Shown: positions 23,541 to 32,791, numbered from the stretch's first letter. The stretch is 64,000 nucleotides of DNA from Marinifilum sp. D714 (GCF_030851345.1 NZ_JALPNU010000002.1:1-64000); one strand, 5' to 3'. Notes: generated by a model from the sequence alone, not told the origin. Made by a program: numbers and translations.

Positions 23541-24851
23541 TTAATTAACAATTCTTTTGATGTTTGCTCCAATGGCATTCAATCTTAAATCAATGTTTTC
23601 GTAACCTCTGTCAATCTGATCGATATTGTGAATAGTACTCTTTCCTTCAGCTGATAAGGCGGCAATTAATAAGGCAACTCCTGCGCGAATATCAGGTGAT
23701 ACCATGGTGGTTGGGCGCAATTGGTTTTCCTGATTTAAACCAATTACAGTGGCACGGTGTGGATCACAAAGAATGATTTGTGCACCCATATCAATTAACT
23801 TATCCGTAAAGAACAAACGACTTTCGAACATTTTTTGATGAATCAATACGCTTCCTTTGGCTTGAGTAGCTACGACTAAAAATACACTCAATAAATCTGG
23901 GGTTAATCCTGGCCAAGGAGCATCGGCAATGGTTAGAATTGAACCGTCAATAAAGGTTTCTATTTCGTAGTTTTCTTGCTTAGGAATAAATATATCATCG
24001 CCTCTAAGCTCCATTTTTATTCCTAGTCGTTTAAAGGCATCAGGAATCATTCCCAACTCTTTATAGGCAACATTTTTAATGGTGATTTCAGATTTTGTCA
24101 TGGCAGCTAAACCAATAAAACTACCAATTTCAATCATATCTGGTAGAATTTTGTGTTCACAACCTCCTAGTTTTTCAACACCTTCAATTTCAAGTAAGTT
24201 TGATCCAACTCCAGTTATTTTTGCTCCCATTGAAATTAACATCCTGCATAATTGCTGAATGTATGGTTCGCAGGCTGCATTGTAAATGGTAGTAGTTCCT
24301 TCGGCCAAAACTGCAGCCATAATGATATTGGCTGTTCCGGTTACCGATGCTTCATCAAGAAGCATATAGGTTCCTTTTAGCTTTTTTGCTTCAACTCGAT
24401 AAAAGTTTTCACCTTGATTAAAATTGAATTCTGCACCCAGTTTTTGAAATCCAATAAAGTGAGTGTCTAATCTTCTTCGACCAATTTTATCACCTCCTGG
24501 TCGAGGAATGTATCCTTTTCCAAATCGAGCTAAAAGTGGACCGATAATCATGATGGAACCACGAAGAGAAGATCCTTTTTTAACAAATTCAGGCGAATTT
24601 AGATATTCTAAATCTACATTTTCGGCTTTAAAAGAATAGCTGTTCTTTGATTCTTGAGAAACCTGAACTCCTAAATCTGATAAAAGTTCTATTAATTTAT
24701 TTACATCAAGAATGTTGGGTATGTTATGGATTGTAACTTTTTCGTCGGTTAATAATGTTGCACAAAGAATTTGTAAAGCTTCATTCTTTGCTCCTTGTGG
24801 AGTTAGTTCACCTTTTAGTGATTGACCTCCAATTATTTCGAAAGTGCTCAT
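23541..24851 (-). CDS. murA: UDP-N-acetylglucosamine 1-carboxyvinyltransferase MurA, Asp-type active site
   Basis: A 436-residue enzyme that adds enolpyruvate from PEP to UDP-GlcNAc, the first committed step of peptidoglycan synthesis. Family motifs: KNEALQILCATLL (K22 N23), SSLRGSIMIIGPLLARFGKG in the 94-113 region, and DRGYENI near the C-terminus. The catalytic loop reads RPGGDKIGRRR: the Cys115 of E. coli (GGCAIG) is Asp at residue 121. Asp-type MurA enzymes are active and intrinsically insensitive to fosfomycin. It lies just downstream of the DUF4290 gene, separated by that gene's terminator. Confidence 0.96.
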   Translation of the reverse strand: MSTFEIIGGQSLKGELTPQGAKNEALQILCATLLTDEKVTIHNIPNILDVNKLIELLSDLGVQVSQESKNSYSFKAENVDLEYLNSPEFVKKGSSLRGSIMIIGPLLARFGKGYIPRPGGDKIGRRRLDTHFIGFQKLGAEFNFNQGENFYRVEAKKLKGTYMLLDEASVTGTANIIMAAVLAEGTTTIYNAACEPYIQQLCRMLISMGAKITGVGSNLLEIEGVEKLGGCEHKILPDMIEIGSFIGLAAMTKSEITIKNVAYKELGMIPDAFKRLGIKMELRGDDIFIPKQENYEIETFIDGSILTIADAPWPGLTPDLLSVFLVVATQAKGSVLIHQKMFESRLFFTDKLIDMGAQIILCDPHRATVIGLNQENQLRPTTMVSPDIRAGVALLIAALSAEGKSTIHNIDQIDRGYENIDLRLNAIGANIKRIVN

Positions 24852-24933
24852 TTGGTCTGTGTTTTGGTGTGAATGATAGCTTAAAGATAACCATAAAAGC
24901 GAAGGAAAAAACGGAAATATTAAGCTTGTGAAT

Positions 24934-24962
24934 AAAAAAGCCGGTTAAAAAACCGGCCTTTT
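24934..24962. terminator. Terminator of the DUF4290 gene
   Basis: GCCGGTT (24940-24946) pairs with AACCGGC (24951-24957) around four A. A-run and T-run flanks make it symmetrical, and it fits the leftward gene that ends at 24967. Confidence 0.85.
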
Positions 24963-24966
24963 GTAA

Positions 24967-25596
24967 TTATCTATTTTTGTTGTGTTTGCGATGATCGTTT
25001 CGATGTCCACCACTATGCTTTTTACGCGGCTTATTTTTCTGTGAGAAATCTTTATCTCTGGCTTCGCGTAACTTTAGTTCTTCAGGAATAACCAACTGTC
25101 CATTTGAAAGTTCCACAATATCTTGAAAAATTTTATCATCAGGAACACTGTCCTTGTTCCAGTTGATGAAAGATTTTTTCATATGATTTGCAATCATTAA
25201 GATCAAAGCATCTTTTTCTTTTTGCTCTTCAATCTCGATTGCCTTGGCAATTAAAGATTCAATTGTTTTACCGTAGTGACGATACTTAATTCGTTCGTTT
25301 TTATATGGAACTTTTTCTGGTTTTTCAGACAGTTTCTCTTTAGTGGGAGTTTCAAAAGGAGAATCAATATCCAATTTAAAATCCGACATCAAAGCAAGGT
25401 GATCCCAAAGTTTATGTCTGAAATCGCTAACATCTCTTAGGTGTGGATACATGTTACCCATAACAGCGATAATACTTTTGGCTACTTTATTTCTTTCGTC
25501 TTTGTCTTCCACAGTAAGAGCAAAGTCAACCATTTTCTGAACGTTTCGCCCATATTCAGGAAGTACAAGGTGTTTCCTGTTCGAATTGTAATCCAT
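24967..25596 (-). CDS. DUF4290 family protein
   Basis: A 209-residue cytosolic protein of a Bacteroidota-specific family that is often next to murA. The N-terminus YNSNRKHLVLPEYGRNVQKM and the central IANHMKKSFINWNKD are typical of the family. It is mostly helical, with a strongly basic, Lys/His/Arg-rich tail of about 30 residues (from RDKDFSQKNKPRKK onward) that could bind nucleic acid. No function is established. It appears to be a single-gene unit ending at its own terminator. Confidence 0.88.
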   Translation of the reverse strand: MDYNSNRKHLVLPEYGRNVQKMVDFALTVEDKDERNKVAKSIIAVMGNMYPHLRDVSDFRHKLWDHLALMSDFKLDIDSPFETPTKEKLSEKPEKVPYKNERIKYRHYGKTIESLIAKAIEIEEQKEKDALILMIANHMKKSFINWNKDSVPDDKIFQDIVELSNGQLVIPEELKLREARDKDFSQKNKPRKKHSGGHRNDHRKHNKNR

Positions 25597-25856
25597 TTAT
25601 TCAGTTGTGTTAATTACGGTAATCAATCTCTATTATATAAAAGGTAAGCTGCGTTGATTCAACACAATACGTACCAAAATAAAATTGAAGTCTGTTTCTT
25701 AATAATTCGTAGTGACTAATTCTGATTTGTCGCTTATTTTATTGAAGTAAATAAGAATTTTAAACGATTCGTTTTTGGTAATCGACAAACTTAGAAAGTC
25801 TTAGAACTCATTGCAAATGTATATGTTTTCTTTAATCATTACAAATTGTGAGAGAA

Positions 25857-28175
25857 TTATCCTACAATTTTAAGTTTCGCAAATTTAAGTAGCAGTTGCT
25901 TTTGTCCAACGGTTTTAAAGAAGACAGTTGCTTTAATATTCGGTTTGCTTCCTTCCAATTGCAACACTTTACCTTTCCCAAATCGTTGGTGTTCAACTAC
26001 CATTCCAGGTTGAATTGAATCAGGATCCGAAGGCGTAAAGTTTGGATCGACATTTTGATTTCTACTTTGCTTGATACGTGAAACCGGCTGATTTAGTTTA
26101 GGTTTAGCCGAAAAACTTCTTTTTTGTTGAAATCTACTTGGTGAATTAGGAACTTCGAATTCGGTGGTGCTTTGGTAATTGTCACGACCATTTCCAGAGA
26201 ACTCTGGTTCTTGTTCATATGTATACTCCACAAACCTTTCGTCAATTTCTCGAATAAATCTACTTGGTCGGGGATAACTCATATTTCCCCATTTGTATCT
26301 CGATTTTGCGAACGAAAGAGTTGCTTTTTTCTCTGCACGAGTTAAGGCAACATAGAATAGTCTTCGTTCTTCCTCAAGTTCTTGTTGTGTGCTTGTTGCC
26401 ATTTGCGAAGGAAACAATTCCTCTTCCAAGCCTACAATGTACAAATGTTTAAATTCCAATCCTTTTGCTGAGTGAATGGTCATCAAGGTCACCTTATCTC
26501 GATCTTCATCTTTTTCGTTATCCTGATCCGTTAGCAAGGCCACATCTTCCAAAAAGTTTGGCAAATGCAATTCGCGCCCTTCTTCCAATGCATTCTGAGT
26601 AAATTCCTGGATACCATTCAGTAATTCTTGGATGTTTTCATGTCGTGAAACTCCTTCAGGAGATCGGTCGTTGTACAATTCTTTAATGATTCCGGTTGAG
26701 TTAGCTATGTTATTGGCCAAATCGAAAGCGGTTTCGGTTTCCAATTGAGCTTGAAAGCCTTTAATTAGATTGATAAACCTCGCAATTTTTGAGATTGTAC
26801 CTGCATTTAATCCATAAGGGCGCTCATGTAAACCGCATATAATATCCCACATGCTAACCACATTTTGAGCTGCAGCATCTTGCAGTTTTGCAATGGTGGT
26901 GGCACCAATTCCACGTTTCGGATAATTAATTACCCTTTTTATAGCCTCTTCGTCGTGTGGATTTACAGCCATTCTACAATAGGCCAAAAGGTCTTTAATT
27001 TCTTTGCGTTGATAGAAAGACAATCCACCATAAATTTTATAAGGAAGATTCAGTTTTCGTAAGGACTCCTCGAAAATTCTCGATTGAGCATTGGTACGAT
27101 ATAGAATTGCAAAATCTTGATAAGCACAATGCGATCGCATTCTGGTTTCGAAAATGTCATTCGTAATCAAGTAACCTTCTTCATGGTCGGTTAAGGCTTT
27201 TATAATTCTAATTTTATCACCTTCTTCATTATCCGAAAATGATTCTTTCTGAATCTGACCTTTGTTCTTATGAATAATGCTATTGGCAGCATTTACAATA
27301 TTCTGAGTAGAACGGTAGTTCTGTTCCAGTTTGTATAGCTGATAATTTGGATAATCGTTTCTAAAGTTCAGAATGTTTTCAATTTTTGCACCACGAAAAG
27401 AGTAAATACTTTGAGCATCGTCGCCCACAACACATATATTCTTGTGTTGCTCTGCCAATTTTTTCACGATTAAGTATTGTGCGTAATTGGTATCCTGGTA
27501 CTCATCTACCAACACGTATTTGAACTTATCTTGATATTTGGCTAATATTTCCGGAAAATCTCTGAATAAGATATTGGTTTGCATAAGCAAATCATCAAAA
27601 TCCATAGCATTAGCTTGTTTACACCTTTGTGCATACCTACTGTATATTTCTGAGATACGTGGTTTTCTTGCTTCTGCATCAGCTTTTTGAGCTTTCGCAT
27701 TGTTGGCATAGGCTGCAGCGGTCACCAAATTATTTTTAGCCGATGAAATCCGATTCTGTACTTCGTTAGGTTTATATACTTTATCATCTAGCTGCATTTC
27801 TTTGATGATGGCGCGATAAAGATTACGCGAATCCTGCGTGTCGTAAATGGTAAAGTTCGAATCGAAACCTAAATGTTCAGCTTCGTATCTTAAAATTTTA
27901 GAAAAAATAGAGTGGAATGTTCCCATCCATAAGCTTTGTGCCTGCTCCTGTCCAACCACATTGGCAATTCTGTCTTTCATTTCGCGAGCTGCCTTGTTGG
28001 TAAACGTTAAGGCCAAAATCGAATAAGGACGAACACCCTGATTCAACAAGTGAGCAATTCTGTATGTAAGTACTCTGGTTTTTCCCGATCCGGCACCAGC
28101 AATTACAAGCGATGGTCCGGTGTAATTTTCAACAGCTTCTTTCTGAACAGGATTTAACTCATTCAAATATTCCAT
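25857..28175 (-). CDS. UvrD/PcrA/Rep-family ATP-dependent DNA helicase
   Basis: A 772-residue superfamily 1A 3'-5' helicase. Motif I GAGSGKTRVL at residues 27-36, Ia LTFTNKAAREMKDR, motif II VLVDEYQDTN, motif III VGDDAQSIYSFRGA, motif IV LEQNYRSTQNI, motif V VTLMTIHSAKGLEF, and motif VI LFYVALTRAEKKA are all present. The C-terminal tail ends with a Tudor-like domain (PGMVVEHQRFGKGKVLQLEG), as in PcrA, which is known to interact with RNA polymerase. It is likely used in repair and replication-transcription conflicts. PcrA and UvrD names are both used for such proteins; I would not force one. Confidence 0.95.
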   Translation of the reverse strand: MEYLNELNPVQKEAVENYTGPSLVIAGAGSGKTRVLTYRIAHLLNQGVRPYSILALTFTNKAAREMKDRIANVVGQEQAQSLWMGTFHSIFSKILRYEAEHLGFDSNFTIYDTQDSRNLYRAIIKEMQLDDKVYKPNEVQNRISSAKNNLVTAAAYANNAKAQKADAEARKPRISEIYSRYAQRCKQANAMDFDDLLMQTNILFRDFPEILAKYQDKFKYVLVDEYQDTNYAQYLIVKKLAEQHKNICVVGDDAQSIYSFRGAKIENILNFRNDYPNYQLYKLEQNYRSTQNIVNAANSIIHKNKGQIQKESFSDNEEGDKIRIIKALTDHEEGYLITNDIFETRMRSHCAYQDFAILYRTNAQSRIFEESLRKLNLPYKIYGGLSFYQRKEIKDLLAYCRMAVNPHDEEAIKRVINYPKRGIGATTIAKLQDAAAQNVVSMWDIICGLHERPYGLNAGTISKIARFINLIKGFQAQLETETAFDLANNIANSTGIIKELYNDRSPEGVSRHENIQELLNGIQEFTQNALEEGRELHLPNFLEDVALLTDQDNEKDEDRDKVTLMTIHSAKGLEFKHLYIVGLEEELFPSQMATSTQQELEEERRLFYVALTRAEKKATLSFAKSRYKWGNMSYPRPSRFIREIDERFVEYTYEQEPEFSGNGRDNYQSTTEFEVPNSPSRFQQKRSFSAKPKLNQPVSRIKQSRNQNVDPNFTPSDPDSIQPGMVVEHQRFGKGKVLQLEGSKPNIKATVFFKTVGQKQLLLKFAKLKIVG

Positions 28176-28263
28176 TCTAACAATTCTTTATCTGTAAATT
28201 TTGAGTGTCAAAAATAACACTTGTATATTAATATTGAATTCTTTTTGAGAATTAAGACTTAAG

Positions 28264-28375
28264 TTATACCAATTATCGAGGAAATACAGTCTTGGTATAA
28301 TGCCGATAGATATTTAAAACTCAATAATAAACCTAGTGAAATTATAAAGAAATCTTAAATACTTATCGGTATTAA
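28264..28375 (+). repeat. Dispersed intergenic element, copy 2
   Basis: TTATACCAA (28264-28272) and TTGGTATAA (28292-28300) form a perfect 9-bp inverted repeat. It continues into ATGCCGATA, which pairs with TATCGGTAT near 28364-28372. The order and spacing match the copy at 670-774. The copy lies in the 265-base gap between the helicase gene and the T9SS-sorted protein gene. No open frame is present. Confidence 0.5.
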
Positions 28376-28440
28376 TTCATTAATATGGAAAAAACGGCTT
28401 AATTTTTTTTAATATTGTAAATCAAGATAAGCTAAATTAA

Positions 28441-29790
28441 ATGTCCCAAATAAAGATGATAATCAAATCCGATTTTAGATATTCCGTTAAGTTTCTTTTT
28501 GCTTTTGTTGTAATTTTTTCTGCGATATTAATGGAGAAAGCAAATGCCCAGATATCTGCCGATAAGGCTAGTTACAGAACGCTAACTGAGTATACAAGTA
28601 CAGCAAACGATTCAATTTTTGTGTTTTGTGATAATATAGGAACTGGCATTGGAGAATTGAGAGCTGATTCTCCGGATGGTACAAATGGTTGGACTTTTGC
28701 TTGGACCAAGTGGGATGCAACTGCAAATGATTTTGTAACCAATCTGGTTACGGAAGCAAATCAGAGTTTCTCCATATTGTCAAATCTAACAGATGGAAGA
28801 TATCGGGTAGTAATGACTAAAAGTGGTGAAACCGATGTTACAAGTATTGCATGGGTTTTAAATAATAGCAATGCAGACCCGGTTCTAACTTTTAGCCGAA
28901 TGAATTGTGATGGGGTATATTTTGCAGGTTCATTTTCAAAGAAAGATTTGCAATATCAGGATGTTCCAAATGCAAACCAGATAAATGTAAAGGTTGATGA
29001 TAGAGTGAGATTTTCTCTACAAAGAAATGGAGAGGAGAAGCAAGGGACTCCATTTGTAGCTTATGACGGATCTGAGAAGGACCTTTTCGATAATGAAGCC
29101 TATGAAGGAGATGAAACTTACCAGTTGGTTGTAACAGATCAATATGCTTGTGAATTTACATCCAGTTCAATAATATCTAATACCTATGTGGTTAAAGCTG
29201 ATTTTTCTGTTGCCCCGGATTCTGGTGAAGCTCCACTTGAGGATGTGATATTTACGAATAACTCTATTAATGCTACTGATTATAAATGGTATTTGTATCA
29301 GGATTACGACAGATTGCCTGAGGAATTGACAAGTGTTGAAGATAGTTTGTTGACTGATACGATTTTACTAGATAAAGATTTGGCTCCTTATACATATCAA
29401 TATTCGGGAAAGTATCAGGTTAAACTAATTGTTACATCGGACAAAGGACCTGAGGTTTGTATGGATGAAATGATGCTAAGTACTCCAATTGTGGTAGATA
29501 CTTCTTTGGTTCAAGTTCCGAATGTATTTACGCCAAATGGCGATGGTAGGAATGACATTTGGAAAGTTAAGACTCAATCCTTGTTTTTGGAAAGCTTTCA
29601 TGCAATTGTTTTTAACCGATGGGGAAGAGTTGTGTATGAATGGAGAAATCCAGAAGATGGTTGGAATGGAAAAGTAAATGGGAAAATGGCTACACCAGGA
29701 ACCTATTTTTATGTGATTACGGCTGTAGGAAGAGAAGAACCTCAAAAAAAATATACCAAGAAAGGTTCCTTTATGCTGATAAGGAAATAA
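28441..29790 (+). CDS. Secreted PKD-domain protein with gliding-motility/T9SS type B C-terminal domain
   Basis: A 449-residue exported protein. A signal peptide covers about residues 17-36 (FLFAFVVIFSAILMEKANAQ). The start could equally be the Met at 28456. The middle has beta-rich, PKD-like sequence (ADFSVAPDSGEAPLEDVIFT near residue 252, then residues on to YKWYLY). The last 90 residues are the gliding-motility-associated C-terminal domain used for type IX secretion: VPNVFTPNGDGRNDIWKV, FNRWGRVVYEW, GWNGKVNGK, PGTYFYVI, GSFMLIRK. It should be secreted and anchored at the cell surface. Ligand or role unknown. No other T9SS gene is in the window. Confidence 0.88.
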   Translation: MSQIKMIIKSDFRYSVKFLFAFVVIFSAILMEKANAQISADKASYRTLTEYTSTANDSIFVFCDNIGTGIGELRADSPDGTNGWTFAWTKWDATANDFVTNLVTEANQSFSILSNLTDGRYRVVMTKSGETDVTSIAWVLNNSNADPVLTFSRMNCDGVYFAGSFSKKDLQYQDVPNANQINVKVDDRVRFSLQRNGEEKQGTPFVAYDGSEKDLFDNEAYEGDETYQLVVTDQYACEFTSSSIISNTYVVKADFSVAPDSGEAPLEDVIFTNNSINATDYKWYLYQDYDRLPEELTSVEDSLLTDTILLDKDLAPYTYQYSGKYQVKLIVTSDKGPEVCMDEMMLSTPIVVDTSLVQVPNVFTPNGDGRNDIWKVKTQSLFLESFHAIVFNRWGRVVYEWRNPEDGWNGKVNGKMATPGTYFYVITAVGREEPQKKYTKKGSFMLIRK

Positions 29791-29817
29791 TAAATATTTG
29801 ACTTATACTTAAAAATA

Positions 29818-29856
29818 AAAGTCTAGACTTGTGATGAAAAAGGTCTGGACTTTATT
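29818..29856 (+). terminator. Terminator after the T9SS-sorted protein gene
   Basis: AAAGTCTAGAC (29818-29828) pairs with GTCTGGACTTT (29843-29853), with one G-U wobble, followed by T-rich sequence. Confidence 0.75.
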
Positions 29857-30177
29857 TTTATCAGGTCTTGATGTTTTTCAAAAAAGTCTTTATTTTTTTG
29901 CTCTGTATGATTTGGAGTGGGTAGTTTAAAAAGTCATATAGTCTAGAAGTTAAAAGATGCTTTCTGCTTTCTTCGAACGGGATTGGTGAGCATTGAAAGT
30001 ACAAACCTTCACACTTACCTGTGAAGACCATCTCATATTATTTGGTAAGATTCTGAGCGCAGGTAGGATAATTGTGTTCATTAAATGTACTCACTATATT
30101 CCATATAGAAAGATTTTTTTATAAGGTCAAGACCTTTTTTGTTCCAATATTTTATTGGATAATCATTCTCACAAAAA
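29857..30177. other. Intergenic region with hairpins; possible small RNA
   Basis: No open frame is convincing. TTCACA-N6-TGTGAA (about 30008-30025) is a short hairpin, and AAGGTCAAGACCTTTTTT near 30123-30140 is terminator-like on the + strand although the gene before it already has a terminator. A short transcript ending near 30140 is possible, but I see no clear promoter for it. Confidence 0.25.
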
Positions 30178-30201
30178 AACCGCCTCGAAAGTGAGACGGT
30201 T
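30178..30201 (-). terminator. Terminator of the EF-G paralogue gene
   Basis: AACCG-CTC pairs with GAG-CGGTT across 30178-30201, with one mismatch. Seven T follow on the minus strand. Confidence 0.85.
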
Positions 30202-30225
30202 CTAGGTATATACTTAAAAATACAA

Positions 30226-32382
30226 TTATGCTTCAGCTGTTTCTTCTTCGTAAGCAGCTAGTAATTCTTCCTGAACATCTCCTGGAACTTTTTCGTAACC
30301 ATCAAATTTCATAGAGAACTGAGCACGACCACCAGTTAATGAACTCAAAGAAGTTGAATAACGGTTCATTTCCTTCAATGGAACTTTAGCAAGAATCTTC
30401 TGGAATCCTTTTTCAGCTTCCATACCCATAATCATAGCTCTACGAGTTTGAAGATCACTCATTACATCACCCATTCTGTCTTCAGGAACCAATACTTCTA
30501 CATCATAAATTGGCTCAAGAATTTTAGGACCAGCATTTTTAAATGCAGTGCTAAATGCGTGGCGACCAGCTAATTTAAACGAAATTTCATTCGAGTCTAC
30601 TGCGTGCATTTTACCATCGTAAACCACAACACGAATATCACGTGCATATGAACCGGTTAATGGACCTTCATCCATTTTTTCCATTACACCTTTAAGAATA
30701 GCAGGCAAGAATCTGGTATCGATAGCACCACCAACAATACAGTTGCAGAAAACTAATTTTCCACCCCAATCTAGTTCATGCTCTTCCGTACCTCTTAAAT
30801 TTACTTTAAGTTCTTTGCCATTTACATTGTACATTGCTGGATCTGGCATCCCTTCAGTGTAAGGCTCTATAATCATATGAACTTCACCAAACTGTCCAGA
30901 ACCACCAGATTGTTTCTTGTGTCTGTAATCTGCCTGAGCAAGTTTGGTAATGGTTTCACGATAAGGGATCTTAGGATCAAGGAATTCAATTTCCATCTTA
31001 TCGTTGTTCAGCAATCTCCACCTTAGAGTATTCATGTGGAATTCACCTTGTCCGTGAAGGATGATTTGTTTTAACTCTTTCGAATACTCAATAATAATGG
31101 TAGGATCTTCTTCGTGAATGCGATGTAATAATTCTCCTAATCTTTCTTCATCACCATCTTCCTTAGCTTTAACAGCAGTTCGGTATTTTGGTTCTGGGAA
31201 TTCAATTTCTTTATATGTGAAATCACAATCTTTACCATTTAAGGTATGATTGTTTTTAGTGTTTTTCAATTTAACGGTTGCTCCGATATCTCCGGCAACA
31301 AGTTCAGAAACTCTTTCCCTGTTTCGTCCTGCTACCAAATACAATTGAGATAATCTTTCTTTAGTGCCATTGTTGATGTTGTTTAAATCATCACCTTCCT
31401 TAACACTACCAGAAATTACTTTAAAATAACTCACTTCACCAATATGAGGTTCCATTGATGTTTTAAATACAAATAGCGATGTAGGAGCATTAACATCACA
31501 TTTAGCTTCTCGGCCACTTATAGTTGGAATAGCAGGCATTTCTGTAACGAATGGAACGATATTGCCAATGAATTCCATTAAGCGGCGTACACCCATGTCT
31601 TTTTTAGCTGAAATGCAGAATACAGGGAAAAGATCACCAGCGATCATTCCTTTTTTCATTCCTTCACGCATTTCATCTTCAGTAAGAGTTCCCTTATCGA
31701 AATACAATTCCATAAGAGCTTCATCATTCTCAGCAGCCGATTCTACCAATTCATTGTGTAGTTCATCAGCCTTTTCTTTTTCCGAATCAGGAATGTCTAG
31801 AATTTGTGGCTCTCCACCGTCTGGTCCCCATTGGTACATTTTCATTTTAAGTACATCCACAACCGCGTTAAAGTTTACGCCAACGTTTACGGGATACTGT
31901 ACAATTGAAACTTTGTTGCCAAAATTAGTCTTTGCTGATTCTATTGATTGTTCAAAATTAGCTTTGTCGTGGTCTAACTGATTCACTACAAAGATTAGAG
32001 GCGTATTTAATGCGGCTGCTCTTCTACCAATAATTTCGGTACCAACCTCAACACCATGCTGGGCATTGATAAGCATTAAACCAGTGTCGGTTACATTTAA
32101 AGCGGAAATTACACCTCCAGAAAAGTCGTCAGCACCTGGAGTATCAATAAAGTTGATTTTCTTTCCCAACCATTCTGTATACAATATTGTTGAGAATACA
32201 GAGTTGCCATATTCGTGTTCTACAGGATTATAATCAGAAACGGTGTTATTATCTTCCACGTTTCCGCGTCTTGTAATAACACCGCCTTCAAACAACATAG
32301 ATTCGGCAAGGGTAGTTTTACCCGAGCCGGCGTTGCCAATGAGGGCGATGTTCTTAATTTCGTTTGATTGATACACTTTCAT
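30226..32382 (-). CDS. EF-G paralogue (EF-G2-like) lacking catalytic His
   Basis: A 718-residue translational GTPase homologue with all five EF-G domains. G1 is GNAGSGKT (16-23). Switch I lacks the RGIT sequence. G3 reads DTPGADDF, so the His of PGH that activates the hydrolytic water is Ala84. G4 is NQLD (134-137) instead of NKMD. The C-terminal domains, SGGSGQFGEV and GGRAQFSMKF, are EF-G-like. A Bacteroides EF-G2 paralogue has been reported to support translocation without GTP hydrolysis. This protein is probably its orthologue (inference). It is divergent from the str operon, which encodes the canonical FusA. Confidence 0.88.
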   Translation of the reverse strand: MKVYQSNEIKNIALIGNAGSGKTTLAESMLFEGGVITRRGNVEDNNTVSDYNPVEHEYGNSVFSTILYTEWLGKKINFIDTPGADDFSGGVISALNVTDTGLMLINAQHGVEVGTEIIGRRAAALNTPLIFVVNQLDHDKANFEQSIESAKTNFGNKVSIVQYPVNVGVNFNAVVDVLKMKMYQWGPDGGEPQILDIPDSEKEKADELHNELVESAAENDEALMELYFDKGTLTEDEMREGMKKGMIAGDLFPVFCISAKKDMGVRRLMEFIGNIVPFVTEMPAIPTISGREAKCDVNAPTSLFVFKTSMEPHIGEVSYFKVISGSVKEGDDLNNINNGTKERLSQLYLVAGRNRERVSELVAGDIGATVKLKNTKNNHTLNGKDCDFTYKEIEFPEPKYRTAVKAKEDGDEERLGELLHRIHEEDPTIIIEYSKELKQIILHGQGEFHMNTLRWRLLNNDKMEIEFLDPKIPYRETITKLAQADYRHKKQSGGSGQFGEVHMIIEPYTEGMPDPAMYNVNGKELKVNLRGTEEHELDWGGKLVFCNCIVGGAIDTRFLPAILKGVMEKMDEGPLTGSYARDIRVVVYDGKMHAVDSNEISFKLAGRHAFSTAFKNAGPKILEPIYDVEVLVPEDRMGDVMSDLQTRRAMIMGMEAEKGFQKILAKVPLKEMNRYSTSLSSLTGGRAQFSMKFDGYEKVPGDVQEELLAAYEEETAEA

Positions 32383-32418
32383 AATCGTATTTTTTTGGGT
32401 TTATATAAAATAAGTATC

Positions 32419-32446
32419 AAAAACCGGGAGTTAGGTTAGTGCCCGG
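32419..32446 (-). promoter_or_regulatory. Terminator-like hairpin in the leader of the EF-G paralogue gene
   Basis: On the minus strand CCGGG (32442-32446 complement) pairs with CCCGG (32424-32428 complement) across a 13-base loop and is followed at once by five T. It lies about 37 bases before the start codon. It looks like an attenuator, though the stem is only 5 bp. Confidence 0.4.
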
Positions 32447-32639
32447 CTTTAGGTTTTAAGGCTTACCAAATTAATTAACTTTTTAATAAGATACAATATA
32501 CATTGTGTCTATTTGTGGAAAATAATTGACATGCAGGAATTTTGGTCGTATTTTTGTCTTTATCCCACGATTTTTCGATGGAGTGTAGGGGTGAGTCGGA
32601 ACTTATTTAAAATCAGTTGATTTTTTTATTTGATCACTA

Positions 32640-32670
32640 TTTGACTTTTAAAAGGGTTTTCTTACCTTTG
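32640..32670 (+). promoter_or_regulatory. rpsL operon promoter P1
   Basis: TTTG (32640-32643), 19 bases, TACCTTTG (32663-32670). This matches the Bacteroidota consensus -33/-7 promoter exactly. Confidence 0.8.
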
Positions 32671-32687
32671 TGCGCTGATTTCAAGGG

Positions 32688-32703
32688 GATTTTTGCAAAA
32701 ATC
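32688..32703. promoter_or_regulatory. 16-bp perfect palindrome between the two rpsL promoters
   Basis: GATTTTTGCAAAAATC is a perfect palindrome just downstream of P1 and upstream of P2. It might be a protein-binding site, or the hairpin may be chance in AT-rich DNA. Confidence 0.3.
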
Positions 32704-32716
32704 AACATAACGATTG

Positions 32717-32745
32717 TTGTTTTTAGTAAATAAATAATACCTTTG
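32717..32745 (+). promoter_or_regulatory. rpsL operon promoter P2
   Basis: TTG (32717-32719), 18 bases, TACCTTTG (32738-32745). The -7 element is the same octamer as in P1. It lies 46 bases before the rpsL start codon. Confidence 0.7.
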
Positions 32746-32791
32746 CAAACCAATTTGTTAAAATATATTTAATTAAAAAGTAATTGTTAAT

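Noticed and set aside
31562-31981. 139-codon rightward open frame antisense to the EF-G paralogue
   Set aside because: Ser/Phe/Pro-rich shadow frame typical of antisense reading in this base composition; no independent support.
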